Counted from the first letter of the stretch, positions 8,164 to 18,654 are shown. The stretch: DNA of 64,000 nt from Geobacillus subterraneus (GCF_001618685.1 NZ_CP014342.1:496001-560000); one strand, 5' to 3'. Numbers and translations: made by a program. Notes: a model not told the origin generated them from the letters alone.

Positions 8164-8676
8164 ATGAGCACGACCGAACATAAGCAAGAAGCGCTCAAAA
8201 CCGTCCGCTGCAAAGTCATCACTATCAGCGACACGAGAACGGAGGAAACCGACCGGAGCGGCCGGCTGATGATCGAGCTGCTCACGGAAGCCGGGCATGA
8301 GGTCGTCAGCTATGAGGTCGTCAAAGACGAAGCGGACGCCATTCGCGAGGCGGTGCTGGACGGCTGCCGCCGCGCCGATGTTGATGCGGTGCTCACCAAC
8401 GGCGGCACCGGCATCGCCAAGCGCGACGTGACGATCGAAACGGTGAAAGCGCTGCTTGAGAAAGAACTCGTCGGCTTTGGCGAGCTGTTCCGCTTCCTAA
8501 GCTACACCGAAGACATCGGCCCGGCCGCCATGCTGTCGCGCGCCGTCGCCGGCGTGGCGATGGACACCGCCGTCTTTTGCACTCCCGGCTCCACCGGCGC
8601 TGTGCGCCTCGCGATGACGAAGCTCATCTTGTCGGAGCTCGGGCATGTCATAAGAGAGATTCGGAAAGACCGGTAA
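8164..8676 (+). CDS. moaB: molybdenum cofactor biosynthesis protein MoaB
   Basis: MoaB/MogA-family protein that adenylylates or handles molybdopterin during molybdenum cofactor synthesis. At 170 residues it has the usual length. It carries the MoCF signature TNGGTGIAKRD at about 78-88 and a second conserved loop PGSTGAVRLAM near the C-terminus. The ATG at 8164 is used because an upstream in-frame ATG at 8122 has no ribosome site and overlaps the -10 box. In B. subtilis moaB also sits beside argGH. A molybdate-binding protein gene begins at the far end of this window. Confidence 0.93.
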   Translation: MSTTEHKQEALKTVRCKVITISDTRTEETDRSGRLMIELLTEAGHEVVSYEVVKDEADAIREAVLDGCRRADVDAVLTNGGTGIAKRDVTIETVKALLEKELVGFGELFRFLSYTEDIGPAAMLSRAVAGVAMDTAVFCTPGSTGAVRLAMTKLILSELGHVIREIRKDR

Positions 8677-8718
8677 AGAAAAACGTGTCCGTTCGGTAAG
8701 AACGGACACGAAGTTTGA

Positions 8719-10377
8719 TCAGGCGTTTTTCTGTTTTTCCCTTTCTTGATTGCGAAGGATAAACCGCTGGATTTTTCCGCTCGGCGTTTTCGGCAGTTCG
8801 GCGACAAATTCGACTTCGCGTGGGTATTCGTGCTTTGACAAACGCGTTTTGACAAACAACGACAGCTCTTCAGCCAGCTCATCGGATGGAGCATAGCCCT
8901 CTTTCAGCACGACAAACGCTTTGACGATCTCTCCTTTGACGGGATCCGGCTTCCCGACGGCGGCTGCTTCGACGACAGCCGGATGCTCAAGGAGGCAGCT
9001 TTCGATTTCAAACGGCCCGATGCGGTAGCCGGCGCTGGAGATGATATCGTCAGCCCGCCCCTGGAACCAGAAATACCCGTCTTCATCTTTGGTCGCCAAA
9101 TCGCCGGTCAAAAACCAATGGCCGACGAGCCGCTCGGCGGTTTTTTCAGGGTCTTTCCAATCCCCCTTAAAGACGTTGGGGATCGAGTCGGTGTTAAAGG
9201 CAATTTGTCCAACTTCGCCGTCGGCGACCGGATTCCCATTCTCATCGAGCAAGGCGATGTCAAACCCCGGAAGCGGCCATCCTATCGAGCCCGGGCGGAT
9301 GTCCATGTCAGCGGCGTTGAGGTTTCCAATCAGCATCAACGTTTCCGACAAGCCATAATGGTCGTGGATCGTGACGCCCACGTGCTCTTGGAAAAAGCGG
9401 ATGACTTCCGGATTGAGCGGTTCGCCGGCTGAGCTCATCGCGCGCACGTTTAGATGATAGCGGCGGATGACGTCCGCGCCGGCCGCCGCCATCGCCCGGT
9501 ACGCGGTCGGGGCGTACGCGAAATTGGTCACCCGGTATTTTTCCATCAAGGAATAGCACGTTTCCGGTTGAAACGGCCCTTCGTAAAAGACGATCGGCAC
9601 GCCGAACGCCATCGGGGCAAAGGTGCAGAAAATCAATCCGTACGCCCAGCCCGGGTCGGCTCCGCCAAAAAAGATATCGTCGTCCCGCAAATCGATGGCA
9701 TAGCGCATGTACGGATAAATATTGATCAGCATGTTATGCGGCCACATGGTTCCTTTTGGCATTCCAGTCGAGCCGGACGTATATTGGATGGCGAGCAGGT
9801 CATCGGCCGTCGTTTCTTCGATCGAGTGCTCAGTCGATGCTTTCGAAAGCGTTTCCAAAACGGATGATCTTGGCTATCTTCGCGCTCATCATCGACGACA
9901 AAAATGTGCTCGAGCGTCGGCATTTTTTCCTTTGCCGGCAATTTGGCGCGCTGTTCCTTGTTCGTCAAGAGGACTTTCGCCTCGGAATGGTTGATGCGAT
10001 ATTCAATTGCCTGCGGGCCAAACGCGGTAAAGAGCGGCACATACACGGCGCCGACTTTCCAAGCCGCCAAAATGTAGACGACAAGAGCCGGGTTTTTCGG
10101 CATGAGCGCGCAGACGCGATCCCCTTTTTTCACGCCCAGCTTGCGGAGCACGTTTGCCATTTGGTTGGACCAATCGCGCAATTGCCGATAGGTGATCGTT
10201 TTTTGCTCTCCTAAAGCGCTTTCATAAAAGAGCGCAATGCGGTCGGGTCATTGGCATAGCGGTCGCATATTCATGGGCGACGTTGAACCGGCTGCGGGGA
10301 TCTCCATCATAATGGGCAAATACGTGATCCCAGGAAAACGATTGGATGAGTGAGACGGGTGATGTGTTGTTCACCAT
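8719..10377 (-). pseudogene. acyl-CoA synthetase (AMP-dependent ligase), three frameshifts
   Basis: Read with three corrections this is one ligase of about 550 residues. The start at 10377 has a GGAGGG site. The adenylate-forming P-loop YTSGSTGMPKG and the C-terminal Lys motif PKTPSGKIQR are both present. Frame is lost near 10266 (a T seems missing after HEY), near 10248 (one G of GG missing before DRIALFYE) and near 9860 (one G missing in WKRLSKA). As it stands no piece contains a whole domain set. All three changes are single-base losses in short runs. That suggests an old inactivation, or sequencing error if the assembly is unpolished; the rest of the window is largely free of such errors. 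The substrate was probably a short or medium acyl chain. Confidence 0.85.
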
Positions 10378-10485
10378 GTTGATCCCTCCGTTTTGTATAA
10401 AAGAAGATAAGTTAATAATAATCAAAATAACGGAAAAATTCATTATATTTTTGAAGGATAATAACGGGAGTCGTTCACACACTGA

Positions 10486-10518
10486 ATAAAAAAGGGGGCG
10501 ATTCCCTTATATCGCCCT
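10486..10518 (-). terminator. terminator of the 111-codon gene
   Basis: On the minus strand AGGGCGAT pairs with ATCGCCC and is followed by six T. The stem includes the stop codon of the gene it ends. Confidence 0.8.
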
Positions 10519-10842
10519 CATTCCTTTGTTTGTACGTTTTCGCAACGTGACATTCGGCCTTGTCCGATACCAAATCCACAAATCGTTGACCATCGAGGCG
10601 AGTTCGGCGATGTCGGCGTTGAGCTGGCAGGAGCGCGCAAAATCCGTTTCTTCGCCGAGCGCGTTTTGTTTTTCATTGATCTGCCGCTCCAACGCAGCGA
10701 TGCGGTCAGGGATCAAGCCGCGGATCGCTTCCCACTCGAGCAAAATCGCCTCCTGTTCCTCGGCGCTGTAGTCTTCCCAATGTTTGTCCAACTGCGGCAC
10801 GCGGATGCCGAGCCGCGCGTCATCGACAAATCGATGGTTCAT
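10507..10842 (-). CDS. hypothetical protein with helical, charged sequence
   Basis: A 111-residue soluble protein with a good AGGGAGGGG ribosome site and its own terminator, so it is very likely expressed. The middle (about 30-85) is helical with Glu/Gln/Ala heptads and a short WIWY aromatic cluster follows. No signal peptide or membrane segment is present. I do not recognise the family. It is transcribed away from argG. Confidence 0.75.
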   Translation of the reverse strand: MNHRFVDDARLGIRVPQLDKHWEDYSAEEQEAILLEWEAIRGLIPDRIAALERQINEKQNALGEETDFARSCQLNADIAELASMVNDLWIWYRTRPNVTLRKRTNKGMRAI

Positions 10843-10923
10843 CTGATCCCCTCCCTTTTCTCCATTATACTAAAATGTGACAGAACTAGGAGCGGAATTT
10901 TTATGCTTTTCGTTGAATAAGTA

Positions 10924-11000
10924 TTGAAAAATCATCGGAAAGCTGATAAAGTGATTAATGTATCTGATTTGAATATTTATTTATATTTAAGTATATTTAT
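10924..11000 (+). promoter_or_regulatory. argG control region, possible ARG box
   Basis: TTGAAA at 10924-10929 with GATAAA about 15 bases further on is a poor promoter candidate. The segment TTGAATATTTATTTATATT near 10969-10987 resembles the AT-rich operators of the arginine repressor AhrC/ArgR. Arginine repression of argGH is expected in Bacillaceae. The site call is by eye only. Confidence 0.35.
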
Positions 11001-11022
11001 GTGACAGGAGAGGAGAACGACC

Positions 11023-12243
11023 ATGGCAAATCCAAAATTGGTGCTGGCCTATTCCGGCGGTTTAGATACATCGGTAGCGATTAAATGGCTGCAGGAGCGC
11101 GGGTATGATGTGATCGCCTGCTGCCTGGACCTTGGGGAAGGAAAAGATCTTGATTTCGTGAAAGAAAAAGCGCTCAAAGTCGGCGCGATCAAATCGTACG
11201 TCATCGATGTCAAAGACGAGTTTGCGAACGACTATGCGCTCATCGCTTTGCAGGCGAATGCGCTGTATGAAGGGAAATATCCGCTCGTCTCGGCGCTGTC
11301 GCGTCCGCTCATCGCGAAAAAACTCGTTGAAATCGCCGAGCTGGAAGGCGCCGTGGCGGTCGCCCACGGCTGCACGGGGAAAGGGAACGACCAAGTGCGC
11401 TTTGAAGTGTCGATCAAAGCGCTCAATCCGGATTTGGACGTCATCGCCCCCGTGCGCGAATGGAGCTGGTCGCGCGAGGAAGAAATCGAATACGCGAAAA
11501 AACACGGCATTCCGATCCCGGTTGATCTGGACAGCCCGTTTTCGATCGACCAAAACTTATGGGGCCGCAGCAACGAATGCGGCATTTTGGAAGATCCGTG
11601 GGCTGCGCCGCCGGAAGAGGCGTACGAGCTGACGGCTTCGCTTGAAAACGCGCCGGATGTGCCGGATGTCATCGAGATCGGTTTTGAACAAGGCGTGCCG
11701 GTGACGTTAAACGAGAAAGCTTACCCGCTTGCCCAATTGATTTTGGAGCTGAACGCGCTGGCCGGCAAGCATGGCGTCGGCCGCATCGACCATGTTGAGA
11801 ATCGCCTTGTCGGCATTAAGTCGCGCGAAGTGTACGAATGCCCGGGGGCGATCACGCTCATTAAAGCGCATAAAGAGCTGGAAGACTTGACGCTTGTGCG
11901 GGAAGTTGCCCATTTCAAACCGCTCATCGAGCAAAAAATCGCCGAAGTCATTTACAACGGCCTTTGGTTCTCGCCGCTCAAAGACGCGTTGGTTGCGTTT
12001 TTGAAAGAAACGCAGAAAAACGTCACCGGCGTCGTGCGCGTGAAGCTGTTTAAAGGCCATGCGATCGTTGAAGGGCGCAAATCGCCGTTCTCGCTCTATG
12101 ATGAAAAACTGGCGACGTACACGTCGGAAGATGAATTTGACCATCAAGCGGCGGTCGGCTTCATTTCGCTGTACGGCTTGCCGACCAAAGTCAACAGCAT
12201 CGTGAACAAACAAAACAAAGCGTCGGTGTCGACCGGCCAATAA
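11023..12243 (+). CDS. argG: argininosuccinate synthase
   Basis: Joins citrulline and aspartate using ATP in the penultimate step of arginine synthesis. The 406-residue protein begins with the pyrophosphatase-type ATP loop AYSGGLDTS (residues 9-17). It contains the conserved [14 protein letters not shown] segment (about 117-130) and [13 protein letters not shown] (about 183-195). GGAGAGGAG precedes the ATG. It is followed 49 bases later by argH, forming an argGH operon. Confidence 0.98.
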   Translation: MANPKLVLAYSGGLDTSVAIKWLQERGYDVIACCLDLGEGKDLDFVKEKALKVGAIKSYVIDVKDEFANDYALIALQANALYEGKYPLVSALSRPLIAKKLVEIAELEGAVAVAHGCTGKGNDQVRFEVSIKALNPDLDVIAPVREWSWSREEEIEYAKKHGIPIPVDLDSPFSIDQNLWGRSNECGILEDPWAAPPEEAYELTASLENAPDVPDVIEIGFEQGVPVTLNEKAYPLAQLILELNALAGKHGVGRIDHVENRLVGIKSREVYECPGAITLIKAHKELEDLTLVREVAHFKPLIEQKIAEVIYNGLWFSPLKDALVAFLKETQKNVTGVVRVKLFKGHAIVEGRKSPFSLYDEKLATYTSEDEFDHQAAVGFISLYGLPTKVNSIVNKQNKASVSTGQ

Positions 12244-12292
12244 ACCATCGGGAATAGGAAGGAGGAAGTCGCATTCCTCTGCGGCGTGAGGC

Positions 12293-13672
12293 GTGAAAAA
12301 GCTTTGGGGTGGACGGTTTACGAAAACAGCGGAAGAATGGGTCGACGAGTTTGGCGCGTCGATCCCGTTCGACCAAGAGCTCGTCGAGGAAGACATTGAA
12401 GGTAGCCTCGCCCATGTGACGATGCTCGGCGAGTGCGGCATTCTGCCGGCGGACGACGTCGAAGCCATCAAAGGCGGGCTTTTGCGCCTGCTCGAAAAAG
12501 CGAAGCGGGGAGAGCTCGAGTTTTCCGTCGCGTATGAAGATATTCATTTAAACATTGAAAAAATGTTGATTGACGACATCGGTCCGGTCGGCGGCAAGCT
12601 GCACACAGGAAGAAGCCGGAACGACCAAGTGGCGACCGATATGCATCTATATTTGCGCAAGCGCGTCGAAGAGATTCTCGGCCTCATCCGCGGGCTGCAG
12701 CGGGCGCTTGTGTCTCAAGCCGAGAAGCATGTCGAAACGATCATGCCGGGGTATACGCATTTGCAGCGGGCGCAGCCGATTTCGTTCGCCCATCATCTGC
12801 TGGCGTATGTTTGGATGTTGGAGCGCGATTATGAGCGGTTTTCCGAGTCGCAAAAGCGCATCAACAAGTCGCCGCTTGGCGCCGGGGCGCTCGCCGGCAC
12901 GACGTTCCCGATCAACCGGCAGCGGACGGCCGAGCTTTTGGGCTTTGCCGATAGTTACGAAAACAGCTTAGATGCCGTGAGTGACCGCGATTTCATCATC
13001 GAATTTTTCAGCAACAGCTCGATGCTTATGATGCACTTGTCGCGGCTCGCTGAGGAGCTCATCCTTTGGTCAAGCCAAGAGTTCCAGTTCGTTGAGCTTG
13101 ATGACGCGTTTGCGACCGGCAGCAGCATCATGCCGCAAAAGAAAAACCCGGACATGGCCGAGCTCATCCGCGGCAAAACCGGGCGCGTGTATGGGCACTT
13201 AATGGCCTTGTTGACGGTGATGAAAGGGCTGCCGCTTGCCTACAACAAAGATATGCAAGAAGATAAAGAAGGCATGTTCGATACGGTGAAGACGGTCATC
13301 GGTTCGTTGAAAATTTTCACCGGCATGATCGAGACGATGAATGTGCGCGCGGATGTGATGGAGCGGGCGACGAAACAAGACTTTTCGAACGCGACCGAGC
13401 TCGCCGATTACTTGGCTGCCAAAGGCATGCCGTTCCGCGAGGCGCATGAGGTCGTCGGCAAGCTCGTCTTGCGCTGCATTGAACAAGGCGTCTTTTTGGC
13501 CGATTTGCCGCTTGACGTGTATCAAGAAGCGTCGCCGCTCTTTGAAGAGGACATTTATGATGCGTTGAACCCGCGCACCGCCGTCAACCGCCGCAACAGC
13601 GCCGGCGGCACCGGGTTCGCGGAAGTGCGCACGGCGCTTGAAAAAGCGAAAGAACGATTGGGCACCCTGTAA
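12293..13672 (+). CDS. argH: argininosuccinate lyase
   Basis: Splits argininosuccinate into arginine and fumarate. The 459-residue protein belongs to the fumarase/aspartase superfamily. It carries the signature [12 protein letters not shown] at about residues 276-287, [11 protein letters not shown] at about 104-114, and TPxHLQRAQP-like [10 protein letters not shown] at about 152-161. The start is GTG, the only sensible one before KKLWGGRF. It is the second gene of the argGH operon. A terminator overlaps its stop codon. Confidence 0.98.
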   Translation: MKKLWGGRFTKTAEEWVDEFGASIPFDQELVEEDIEGSLAHVTMLGECGILPADDVEAIKGGLLRLLEKAKRGELEFSVAYEDIHLNIEKMLIDDIGPVGGKLHTGRSRNDQVATDMHLYLRKRVEEILGLIRGLQRALVSQAEKHVETIMPGYTHLQRAQPISFAHHLLAYVWMLERDYERFSESQKRINKSPLGAGALAGTTFPINRQRTAELLGFADSYENSLDAVSDRDFIIEFFSNSSMLMMHLSRLAEELILWSSQEFQFVELDDAFATGSSIMPQKKNPDMAELIRGKTGRVYGHLMALLTVMKGLPLAYNKDMQEDKEGMFDTVKTVIGSLKIFTGMIETMNVRADVMERATKQDFSNATELADYLAAKGMPFREAHEVVGKLVLRCIEQGVFLADLPLDVYQEASPLFEEDIYDALNPRTAVNRRNSAGGTGFAEVRTALEKAKERLGTL

Positions 13673-13692
13673 CATGGCAGGGTGCTTTTTTT
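13662..13692 (+). terminator. argGH terminator
   Basis: GCACCCTG at 13662-13669 pairs with CAGGGTGC at 13678-13685, followed by seven T. The stop codon of argH is in the loop side of the hairpin. Confidence 0.92.
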
Positions 13693-13831
13693 GCCGTTGG
13701 ATCGGTAGGGGCGACGCGGCGGATGATCACCGGGGAGGACGCGGTTGTGTGCTTCCTAGGCCTGCCATCTGATTGGACCGTCCTTGAGGCCCAACACCGC
13801 CTGTGTCTCTAGTGAAAGCGGGAGGCAAAGG

Positions 13832-14278
13832 TTATTCTTTCGGCGTCCTGACGACCAACACATCGCATTTCGCATGGCGGACGATGTTTTCCGACACGCT
13901 GCCGATTAAGAACCGCTCGACCGCGTTCAGCCCGGTCGCCCCGCAAATGATGAGGTCGGCTTTGTATTTTGGGGCAACGTCCTTGGCGATTTTTGCTTTC
14001 GGCGAGCCAAACGCAATGTCAATCTCCACATCGTTGAGTCCAGCGCCAACGGCCTCGTTTTTATACTGCTCGAGCAGGTCGTTGGCGTATTGCTCCGCCC
14101 GCTCCGCGAGCGCATAATCATGCGCTTCGACGGTCGTAAAGCCGCGCAAATCAATGATGTGGGATAAAATGAGCTTCGCCCCATTTCGTTTTGCCATTTC
14201 GATCGCTTTTTTCAGCGCCCATTCTGCTTCTTTCGAGCCGTCAACGGCGACGACGATCGTTTTGTATGTCGTTGCCAT
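13832..14278 (-). CDS. universal stress protein (UspA family, ATP-binding type)
   Basis: Small cytoplasmic stress protein of 148 residues with a single Usp domain. The C-terminal half has the nucleotide motif Gly-X2-Gly-X9-Gly-Ser (Gly113, Gly116, Gly126, Ser127), so it should bind ATP rather than being of the UspA type. The start at 14278 uses AAGGGAG; a GTG three codons earlier is less well placed. Upstream on the same strand lies a good SigB-type promoter. The exact role is not known from sequence. Confidence 0.93.
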   Translation of the reverse strand: MATTYKTIVVAVDGSKEAEWALKKAIEMAKRNGAKLILSHIIDLRGFTTVEAHDYALAERAEQYANDLLEQYKNEAVGAGLNDVEIDIAFGSPKAKIAKDVAPKYKADLIICGATGLNAVERFLIGSVSENIVRHAKCDVLVVRTPKE

Positions 14279-14322
14279 GTTCTCCACTCCCTTTGGATAA
14301 AAATGTTACCTCTATATATAGT

Positions 14323-14348
14323 ATACCCTCCCCGTTCTGGCGGGAAAC
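14323..14348 (-). promoter_or_regulatory. SigB-like promoter of the universal stress gene
   Basis: On the minus strand GTTTCC (14348-14343) is followed after 14 bases by GGGTAT (14328-14323), matching the general-stress pattern GTTTAA-N12-15-GGGTAT at 10 of 12 positions. A SigA -10 (TATACT) overlaps it, so dual control is possible. Confidence 0.6.
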
Positions 14349-14390
14349 TAGGCCATATATTTCGATTTCGTGAACGAGGGAGGAAAAACA

Positions 14391-14531
14391 ATGGAAAAGC
14401 GGTATGACGGCTGGCAATACGATGAGGAAGAAGTGCGGACGATCACCGAGCAAATTACCGAATCGTATGAGAGCGGCATCATCGATGACGACGAACCGTA
14501 TTACGACCCGCGCCGGGAAGTCGGCGAGTAA
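14391..14531 (+). CDS. small acidic protein, 46 residues
   Basis: A short gene with a strong GGGAGG site at 14378-14383, an ATG at 14391 and its own perfect terminator immediately after the stop. The product is highly acidic (about one third Asp and Glu), Tyr-rich, with no membrane segment. It starts MEKRYDGWQYDEEE and ends DPRREVGE. It is divergent from the universal stress gene and shares the intergenic control region. I do not know the family. The tight signals make it a believable gene despite its size. Confidence 0.72.
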   Translation: MEKRYDGWQYDEEEVRTITEQITESYESGIIDDDEPYYDPRREVGE

Positions 14532-14563
14532 CCATAGCGGCCACGCGCTATGGTTATTTTTTT
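14530..14563 (+). terminator. terminator of the small acidic gene
   Basis: AACCATAGCG at 14530-14539 pairs perfectly with CGCTATGGTT at 14546-14555, followed by a T tract. Confidence 0.93.
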
Positions 14564-14628
14564 GTATTCTCTCCTGTTTGTAGTAAAGTAAAAATGAGAC
14601 AGGCGAATAGCGGCAAGGAGGGAGAACA

Positions 14629-15393
14629 GTGCGGCACGCCTTAATCACGGCCGGAGCAAAAGGGCTGGGGAGAAAAGTGACGGAGCTGCTGCTTGACAAA
14701 GGGTATTCGGTGACGGTCAACTACCGGAGCGATGAGCGGGCAGCGCGCTCGCTCCAAGAGCGGTATAAGGATGCGAGCGATCGGCTTCAATTTGTGCGCG
14801 GCGATGTGACGAACAAAGACGATTTGGCGGCGTTGATCGACGCCGCCATGGAACGGTTCGGCCGCATTGATTGCCTCATTAACAACGCCGGGCCGTATAT
14901 TTTTGAGCGGAAAAAGCTGGCCGATTATACGGAAGATGAATGGTATGAAATGATCGAAGGCAACTTGAGTTCTGTGTTCCATTTGGTGAGGCGGACGATC
15001 CCGATTATGCGCAAGCAGCGGTTCGGCCGCATTATCACCTACGGGTTCCAGGGAGCGGCCGATGCCCCGGGATGGGTGCATCGTTCGGCGTTTGGCGCGG
15101 CGAAAGTCGGATTGGTGTCGCTGACGAAAACGATCGCCCTCGAGGAGGCGGAATACGGCATCACCGCCAACATGGTCTGTCCAGGCAACATCGTCGGCGC
15201 CATGAAAGAGGCAGCGATCGCTGACGCCCGCGCGAAGCGGGATGAGGAGACACCGGTCGGGCGCCCGGGAACAGGCGAAGACATCGCTCGCGTCATCGCC
15301 TTTTTATGCGAGGATGATTCCGATTTCATCACCGGCGCGGTCATTGACGTTACCGGCGGGGTGAACGTGCTGTACCGCCACTTTTTCCAATAG
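14629..15393 (+). CDS. short-chain dehydrogenase-like protein with altered active site
   Basis: A 254-residue SDR fold, similar in place and type to the B. subtilis YtkK protein annotated as a 3-oxoacyl-ACP reductase. The nucleotide loop reads TAGAKGLG (7-14) instead of TGxxxGxG. NNAG is intact (85-88). The catalytic Tyr of YxxxK is Phe155, with Lys159 kept (FGAAK). The usual catalytic Ser region is ITYGFQG. Ordinary SDR oxidoreduction is therefore doubtful. The start is GTG after GGAGGGAG. Confidence 0.88.
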   Translation: MRHALITAGAKGLGRKVTELLLDKGYSVTVNYRSDERAARSLQERYKDASDRLQFVRGDVTNKDDLAALIDAAMERFGRIDCLINNAGPYIFERKKLADYTEDEWYEMIEGNLSSVFHLVRRTIPIMRKQRFGRIITYGFQGAADAPGWVHRSAFGAAKVGLVSLTKTIALEEAEYGITANMVCPGNIVGAMKEAAIADARAKRDEETPVGRPGTGEDIARVIAFLCEDDSDFITGAVIDVTGGVNVLYRHFFQ

Positions 15394-15480
15394 GCGCCCG
15401 CGCCGCTTTTTCGTTTGCTTTTCCGCCGAACGGGGAACAATAAAAGGGGAAAAGCGAAGGAAACAGGAGGAAAAGCGGCC

Positions 15481-16596
15481 ATGAAAATCGGAGTTCCGAA
15501 AGAGATGAAAAACAATGAGAACCGTGTCGCCATCACGCCGGCCGGCGTCATGACGCTCGTCAAAGCCGGGCACGACGTTTACGTCGAAACGAACGCCGGC
15601 GCCGAGTCCGGTTTTTCAGATGCGGAGTATGAAAGCGCCGGGGCGGTGATCGTGCCAAACGCCGAGGACGCCTGGGCGGCGGAGATGGTGTTGAAAGTGA
15701 AAGAACCGCTGCCGGAGGAGTTCCGCTATTTTCGGCCCGGATTGATTTTGTTTACGTATTTGCATTTGGCGGCGGCCGAAGCGCTGACGAAAGCGCTTGT
15801 CGAACAAAAAGTTGTCGGCATCGCCTATGAGACGGTGCAGCTTGCCAACGGCTCGCTGCCGCTTTTGACGCCGATGAGCGAGGTGGCGGGCCGCATGTCG
15901 GTGCAAGTCGGTGCCCAGTTTCTCGAGAAGCCGCACGGCGGCAAAGGCGTTTTGCTTGGCGGTGTGCCTGGGGTGCGGCGCGGCAAAGTGACGATCATCG
16001 GCGGCGGAACGGCTGGAACGAATGCGGCGAAAATCGCCGTCGGCCTCGGCGCGGACGTGACGATTTTGGACATTAACGCCGAGCGGCTGCGCGAGCTCGA
16101 TGATTTGTTCGGCGACCATGTGACGACGCTCATGTCCAACTCGTACCATATCGCTGAATGTGTGCGCGAATCGGATCTGGTCGTCGGTGCCGTCTTAATC
16201 CCGGGGGCCAAAGCGCCGAAGCTCGTCACGGAAGAAATGGTGCGCTCGATGGCGCCGGGGTCGGTGCTTGTCGATATTGCGATCGACCAAGGCGGCATTT
16301 TTGAAACGACCGACCGGGTGACGACCCATGACGACCCGACATACGTCAAGCACGGTGTCGTCCATTACGCGGTTGCCAACATGCCGGGCGCTGTTCCGCG
16401 CACGTCGACGTTCGCGCTTACGAACGTCACGATTCCATACGCCTTGCAAATCGCCAACAAAGGCTACCGCGCCGCGTGCCTTGACAATCCGGCGCTGTTA
16501 AAAGGGATCAACACGCTAGACGGGCATGTCGTGTACGAAGCGGTGGCGGCAGCGCACAACATGCCGTATACTGATGTTCATCAGTTGTTACAGTGA
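15481..16596 (+). CDS. ald: alanine dehydrogenase
   Basis: NAD-dependent oxidative deamination of L-alanine to pyruvate and ammonia; in Bacillus it serves alanine catabolism and sporulation. The 371-residue protein has the substrate residues Arg15, Lys74 and His95 in place. The Rossmann loop [12 protein letters not shown] starts at about residue 175. AGGAGG at 15466-15471 supports the ATG at 15481. It stands alone between the SDR gene and a bidirectional terminator. Confidence 0.98.
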   Translation: MKIGVPKEMKNNENRVAITPAGVMTLVKAGHDVYVETNAGAESGFSDAEYESAGAVIVPNAEDAWAAEMVLKVKEPLPEEFRYFRPGLILFTYLHLAAAEALTKALVEQKVVGIAYETVQLANGSLPLLTPMSEVAGRMSVQVGAQFLEKPHGGKGVLLGGVPGVRRGKVTIIGGGTAGTNAAKIAVGLGADVTILDINAERLRELDDLFGDHVTTLMSNSYHIAECVRESDLVVGAVLIPGAKAPKLVTEEMVRSMAPGSVLVDIAIDQGGIFETTDRVTTHDDPTYVKHGVVHYAVANMPGAVPRTSTFALTNVTIPYALQIANKGYRAACLDNPALLKGINTLDGHVVYEAVAAAHNMPYTDVHQLLQ

Positions 16597-16670
16597 CGAA
16601 AAGGCGGGGCGCCTGCTGATTCGCTGAAGAGGGAGCACAAAAAACAGGGCCCGGCCCCCATCTTAATCAA

Positions 16671-16726
16671 GCACAAAGCTGCCCGAACCGGCCTTGCAAC
16701 AGGCTGACGGGCAGCTTTCGTTGTGC
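16671..16726. terminator. bidirectional terminator between ald and the M24 peptidase gene
   Basis: AAAGCTGCCCG at 16675-16685 pairs exactly with CGGGCAGCTTT at 16708-16718, extended by GCACAA/TTGTGC. It can serve both converging genes. Confidence 0.8.
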
Positions 16727-16736
16727 AGGCAATCCT

Positions 16737-17831
16737 TTAAACGATGATCAAGTCTTTCGAAAATGATGTCAGCACCTCGACCCCGCTGGCGGTGACAGCG
16801 ACGTCATCTTCAATGCGCACGCCGCCGATCGCCGGGACGTAAATGCCCGGCTCAATCGTAAACACCATGCCGGCAACGAGCGGCTCGTGGTTGGTGCTAT
16901 GGAGCGACGGGTATTCGTGAATGTCGATCCCTAAGCCATGGCCGACGCGATGGGGGAAGTATGGGCCGTAGCCCGCTTGTTCAATGACGCTGCGGGCGGC
17001 GCGGTCGATCTCCCCCATGGCGATTTGCGGGCGGCAAGCGTCGATCGCCGCCTGCTGGGCGCGCCGGACGGTGTCGTAAATGAGCCGCTGCTCGTCGCTC
17101 GCCATCCGGCAGACGACGGTGCGGGTAATGTCTGAACAATAGCCGTCAACGATGACGCCTAAGTCAAACAAGACGAAGTCACCCGGGGCGACCGTCGCCG
17201 CTCCTGGGACGCCGTGCGGGTCGGCCGTGCGCGCGCCCGTGAGCACGGTCGTCGGGAATGACATCCCCTCGACGCCGAGCTTTTTCAGCTCATATTCAAT
17301 GACGGCGACAAGCTCGAGCTCTGTTACGCCTGGGCGGATGGCCGATACGCCGATTTCGATCGCCCGGTCGGCGAGTTCGGCTGCTTGGCGCAACCGCTTC
17401 ATTTCTTCCTCGTCTTTCATGAGGCGAAGCTGGCGCAGCTTTTCTTCGGCATCCTGCCATTGGGCGTTAGGAAACAGCGCCGAAAGCCGCTCAAAACGGG
17501 CGAACGACAAATGATGTTTCTCGACGGCGATGATGGTTGCGTTGATGTTTCGCCTTTGCAGGTGGCGGTGAATCTCCTCCCACGGGTCGGTGCTGTCGTC
17601 ATAGCCGATCACCGTATCCTCCCAGCCCGCGCGTCGGGCGCGGGGAACTTCCATTTGCGGGCAGACGAGCACGGGTTCGCCCTCGGGAAAAACGAGAAGC
17701 GCGAGCAGCCGCTCATGTGGGTCACACCAAAATCCGCTGAAATAAAAGACGTTGGCGCTTGACGTGATCAAGGCGAATGAACTATGTTGTTGTTGAAGCC
17801 AAGAGGAAAATGCTTGCAGCCGTTGATTCAT
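16737..17831 (-). CDS. Xaa-Pro dipeptidase-like M24 metallopeptidase
   Basis: Predicted cytoplasmic aminopeptidase acting on X-Pro peptides. The 364-residue protein has a creatinase-type N-terminal domain (1-130) and a pita-bread catalytic domain. Dinuclear metal ligands are visible: two Asp in [16 protein letters not shown], His in [13 protein letters not shown], and two Glu in TIEPGIY and [16 protein letters not shown] precedes the ATG. It could be the counterpart of the B. subtilis peptidase YkvY (PepQ). Confidence 0.93.
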   Translation of the reverse strand: MNQRLQAFSSWLQQQHSSFALITSSANVFYFSGFWCDPHERLLALLVFPEGEPVLVCPQMEVPRARRAGWEDTVIGYDDSTDPWEEIHRHLQRRNINATIIAVEKHHLSFARFERLSALFPNAQWQDAEEKLRQLRLMKDEEEMKRLRQAAELADRAIEIGVSAIRPGVTELELVAVIEYELKKLGVEGMSFPTTVLTGARTADPHGVPGAATVAPGDFVLFDLGVIVDGYCSDITRTVVCRMASDEQRLIYDTVRRAQQAAIDACRPQIAMGEIDRAARSVIEQAGYGPYFPHRVGHGLGIDIHEYPSLHSTNHEPLVAGMVFTIEPGIYVPAIGGVRIEDDVAVTASGVEVLTSFSKDLIIV

Positions 17832-17969
17832 CGTTCCATTCCTTCCTTTTTTGCTATGGTTTATTTTGAGCGTACCAAGAAACAGGCAGCTTGTAAATGG
17901 ACAAGCGGGAAAAGAAGGAAATGGACGCGCGGCGGCGAACCATGTTTAAGTGGAAAGGAGAGATGGACA

Positions 17970-18650
17970 ATGAAAATCAGTTACCATGGCCATTCGGTCG
18001 TCCGCATTGAAACGAACGGAAAAACGATTTTGATCGACCCGTTCATTACCGGCAACGCGACGACTGATTTGAACGCGGCGGATGTGAAGGCGGATGTCAT
18101 TTTGTTGACGCACGGGCATGGCGACCATGTCGGCGACACTGTTGATATCGCCAAACGAAACAACGCGCTTGTCGTGGCGACGTTTGAACTGGCGACGTAT
18201 TTGAGCTGGCAAGGGGTCGAGACGTTCGGCATGAACATCGGCGGGGCGCGCCAGTTTGATTTTGGCACCGTCAAGTTGACGCAGGCGTTTCACAGCTCCG
18301 GCTTTGTGACCGATGGCCAACAAATCATTTATTTAGGCATGCCGACCGGCATTTTGTTCACCGCTGAAGGCAAAACGATCTACCATGCCGGTGACACCGG
18401 GCTGTTTTCTGACATGAAGCTGATCGGCGAGCGCCATTCAATCGATGTGGCGTTTTTGCCGATCGGCGACAGCTTTACGATGGGGCCGGAAGACGCGGCG
18501 GTCGCCGCCGAGTGGCTCGGTGCCAAACTGGTCGTGCCGATTCATTACAACACGTTCCCGCCGATTGTGCAAGATCCGGAGCGGTTCACCTCGCTCCTTC
18601 CGCCGGGCGTCGGCCGCGCATTAAAGCCGGGCGAAAGCATCGAACTGTAA
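17970..18650 (+). CDS. ytkL: metal-dependent hydrolase, UPF0173 family
   Basis: Metallo-beta-lactamase-fold protein of 226 residues with the zinc motif HGHGDHVGD at about residues 50-58. Further ligands are in [14 protein letters not shown] and PIHYNTFP. The natural substrate is unknown. It matches B. subtilis YtkL in length, sequence style and place. GGAAAGGAG precedes the ATG at 17970; the longer upstream frame lacks a ribosome site. Confidence 0.95.
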   Translation: MKISYHGHSVVRIETNGKTILIDPFITGNATTDLNAADVKADVILLTHGHGDHVGDTVDIAKRNNALVVATFELATYLSWQGVETFGMNIGGARQFDFGTVKLTQAFHSSGFVTDGQQIIYLGMPTGILFTAEGKTIYHAGDTGLFSDMKLIGERHSIDVAFLPIGDSFTMGPEDAAVAAEWLGAKLVVPIHYNTFPPIVQDPERFTSLLPPGVGRALKPGESIEL

Positions 18651-18654
18651 AGCA

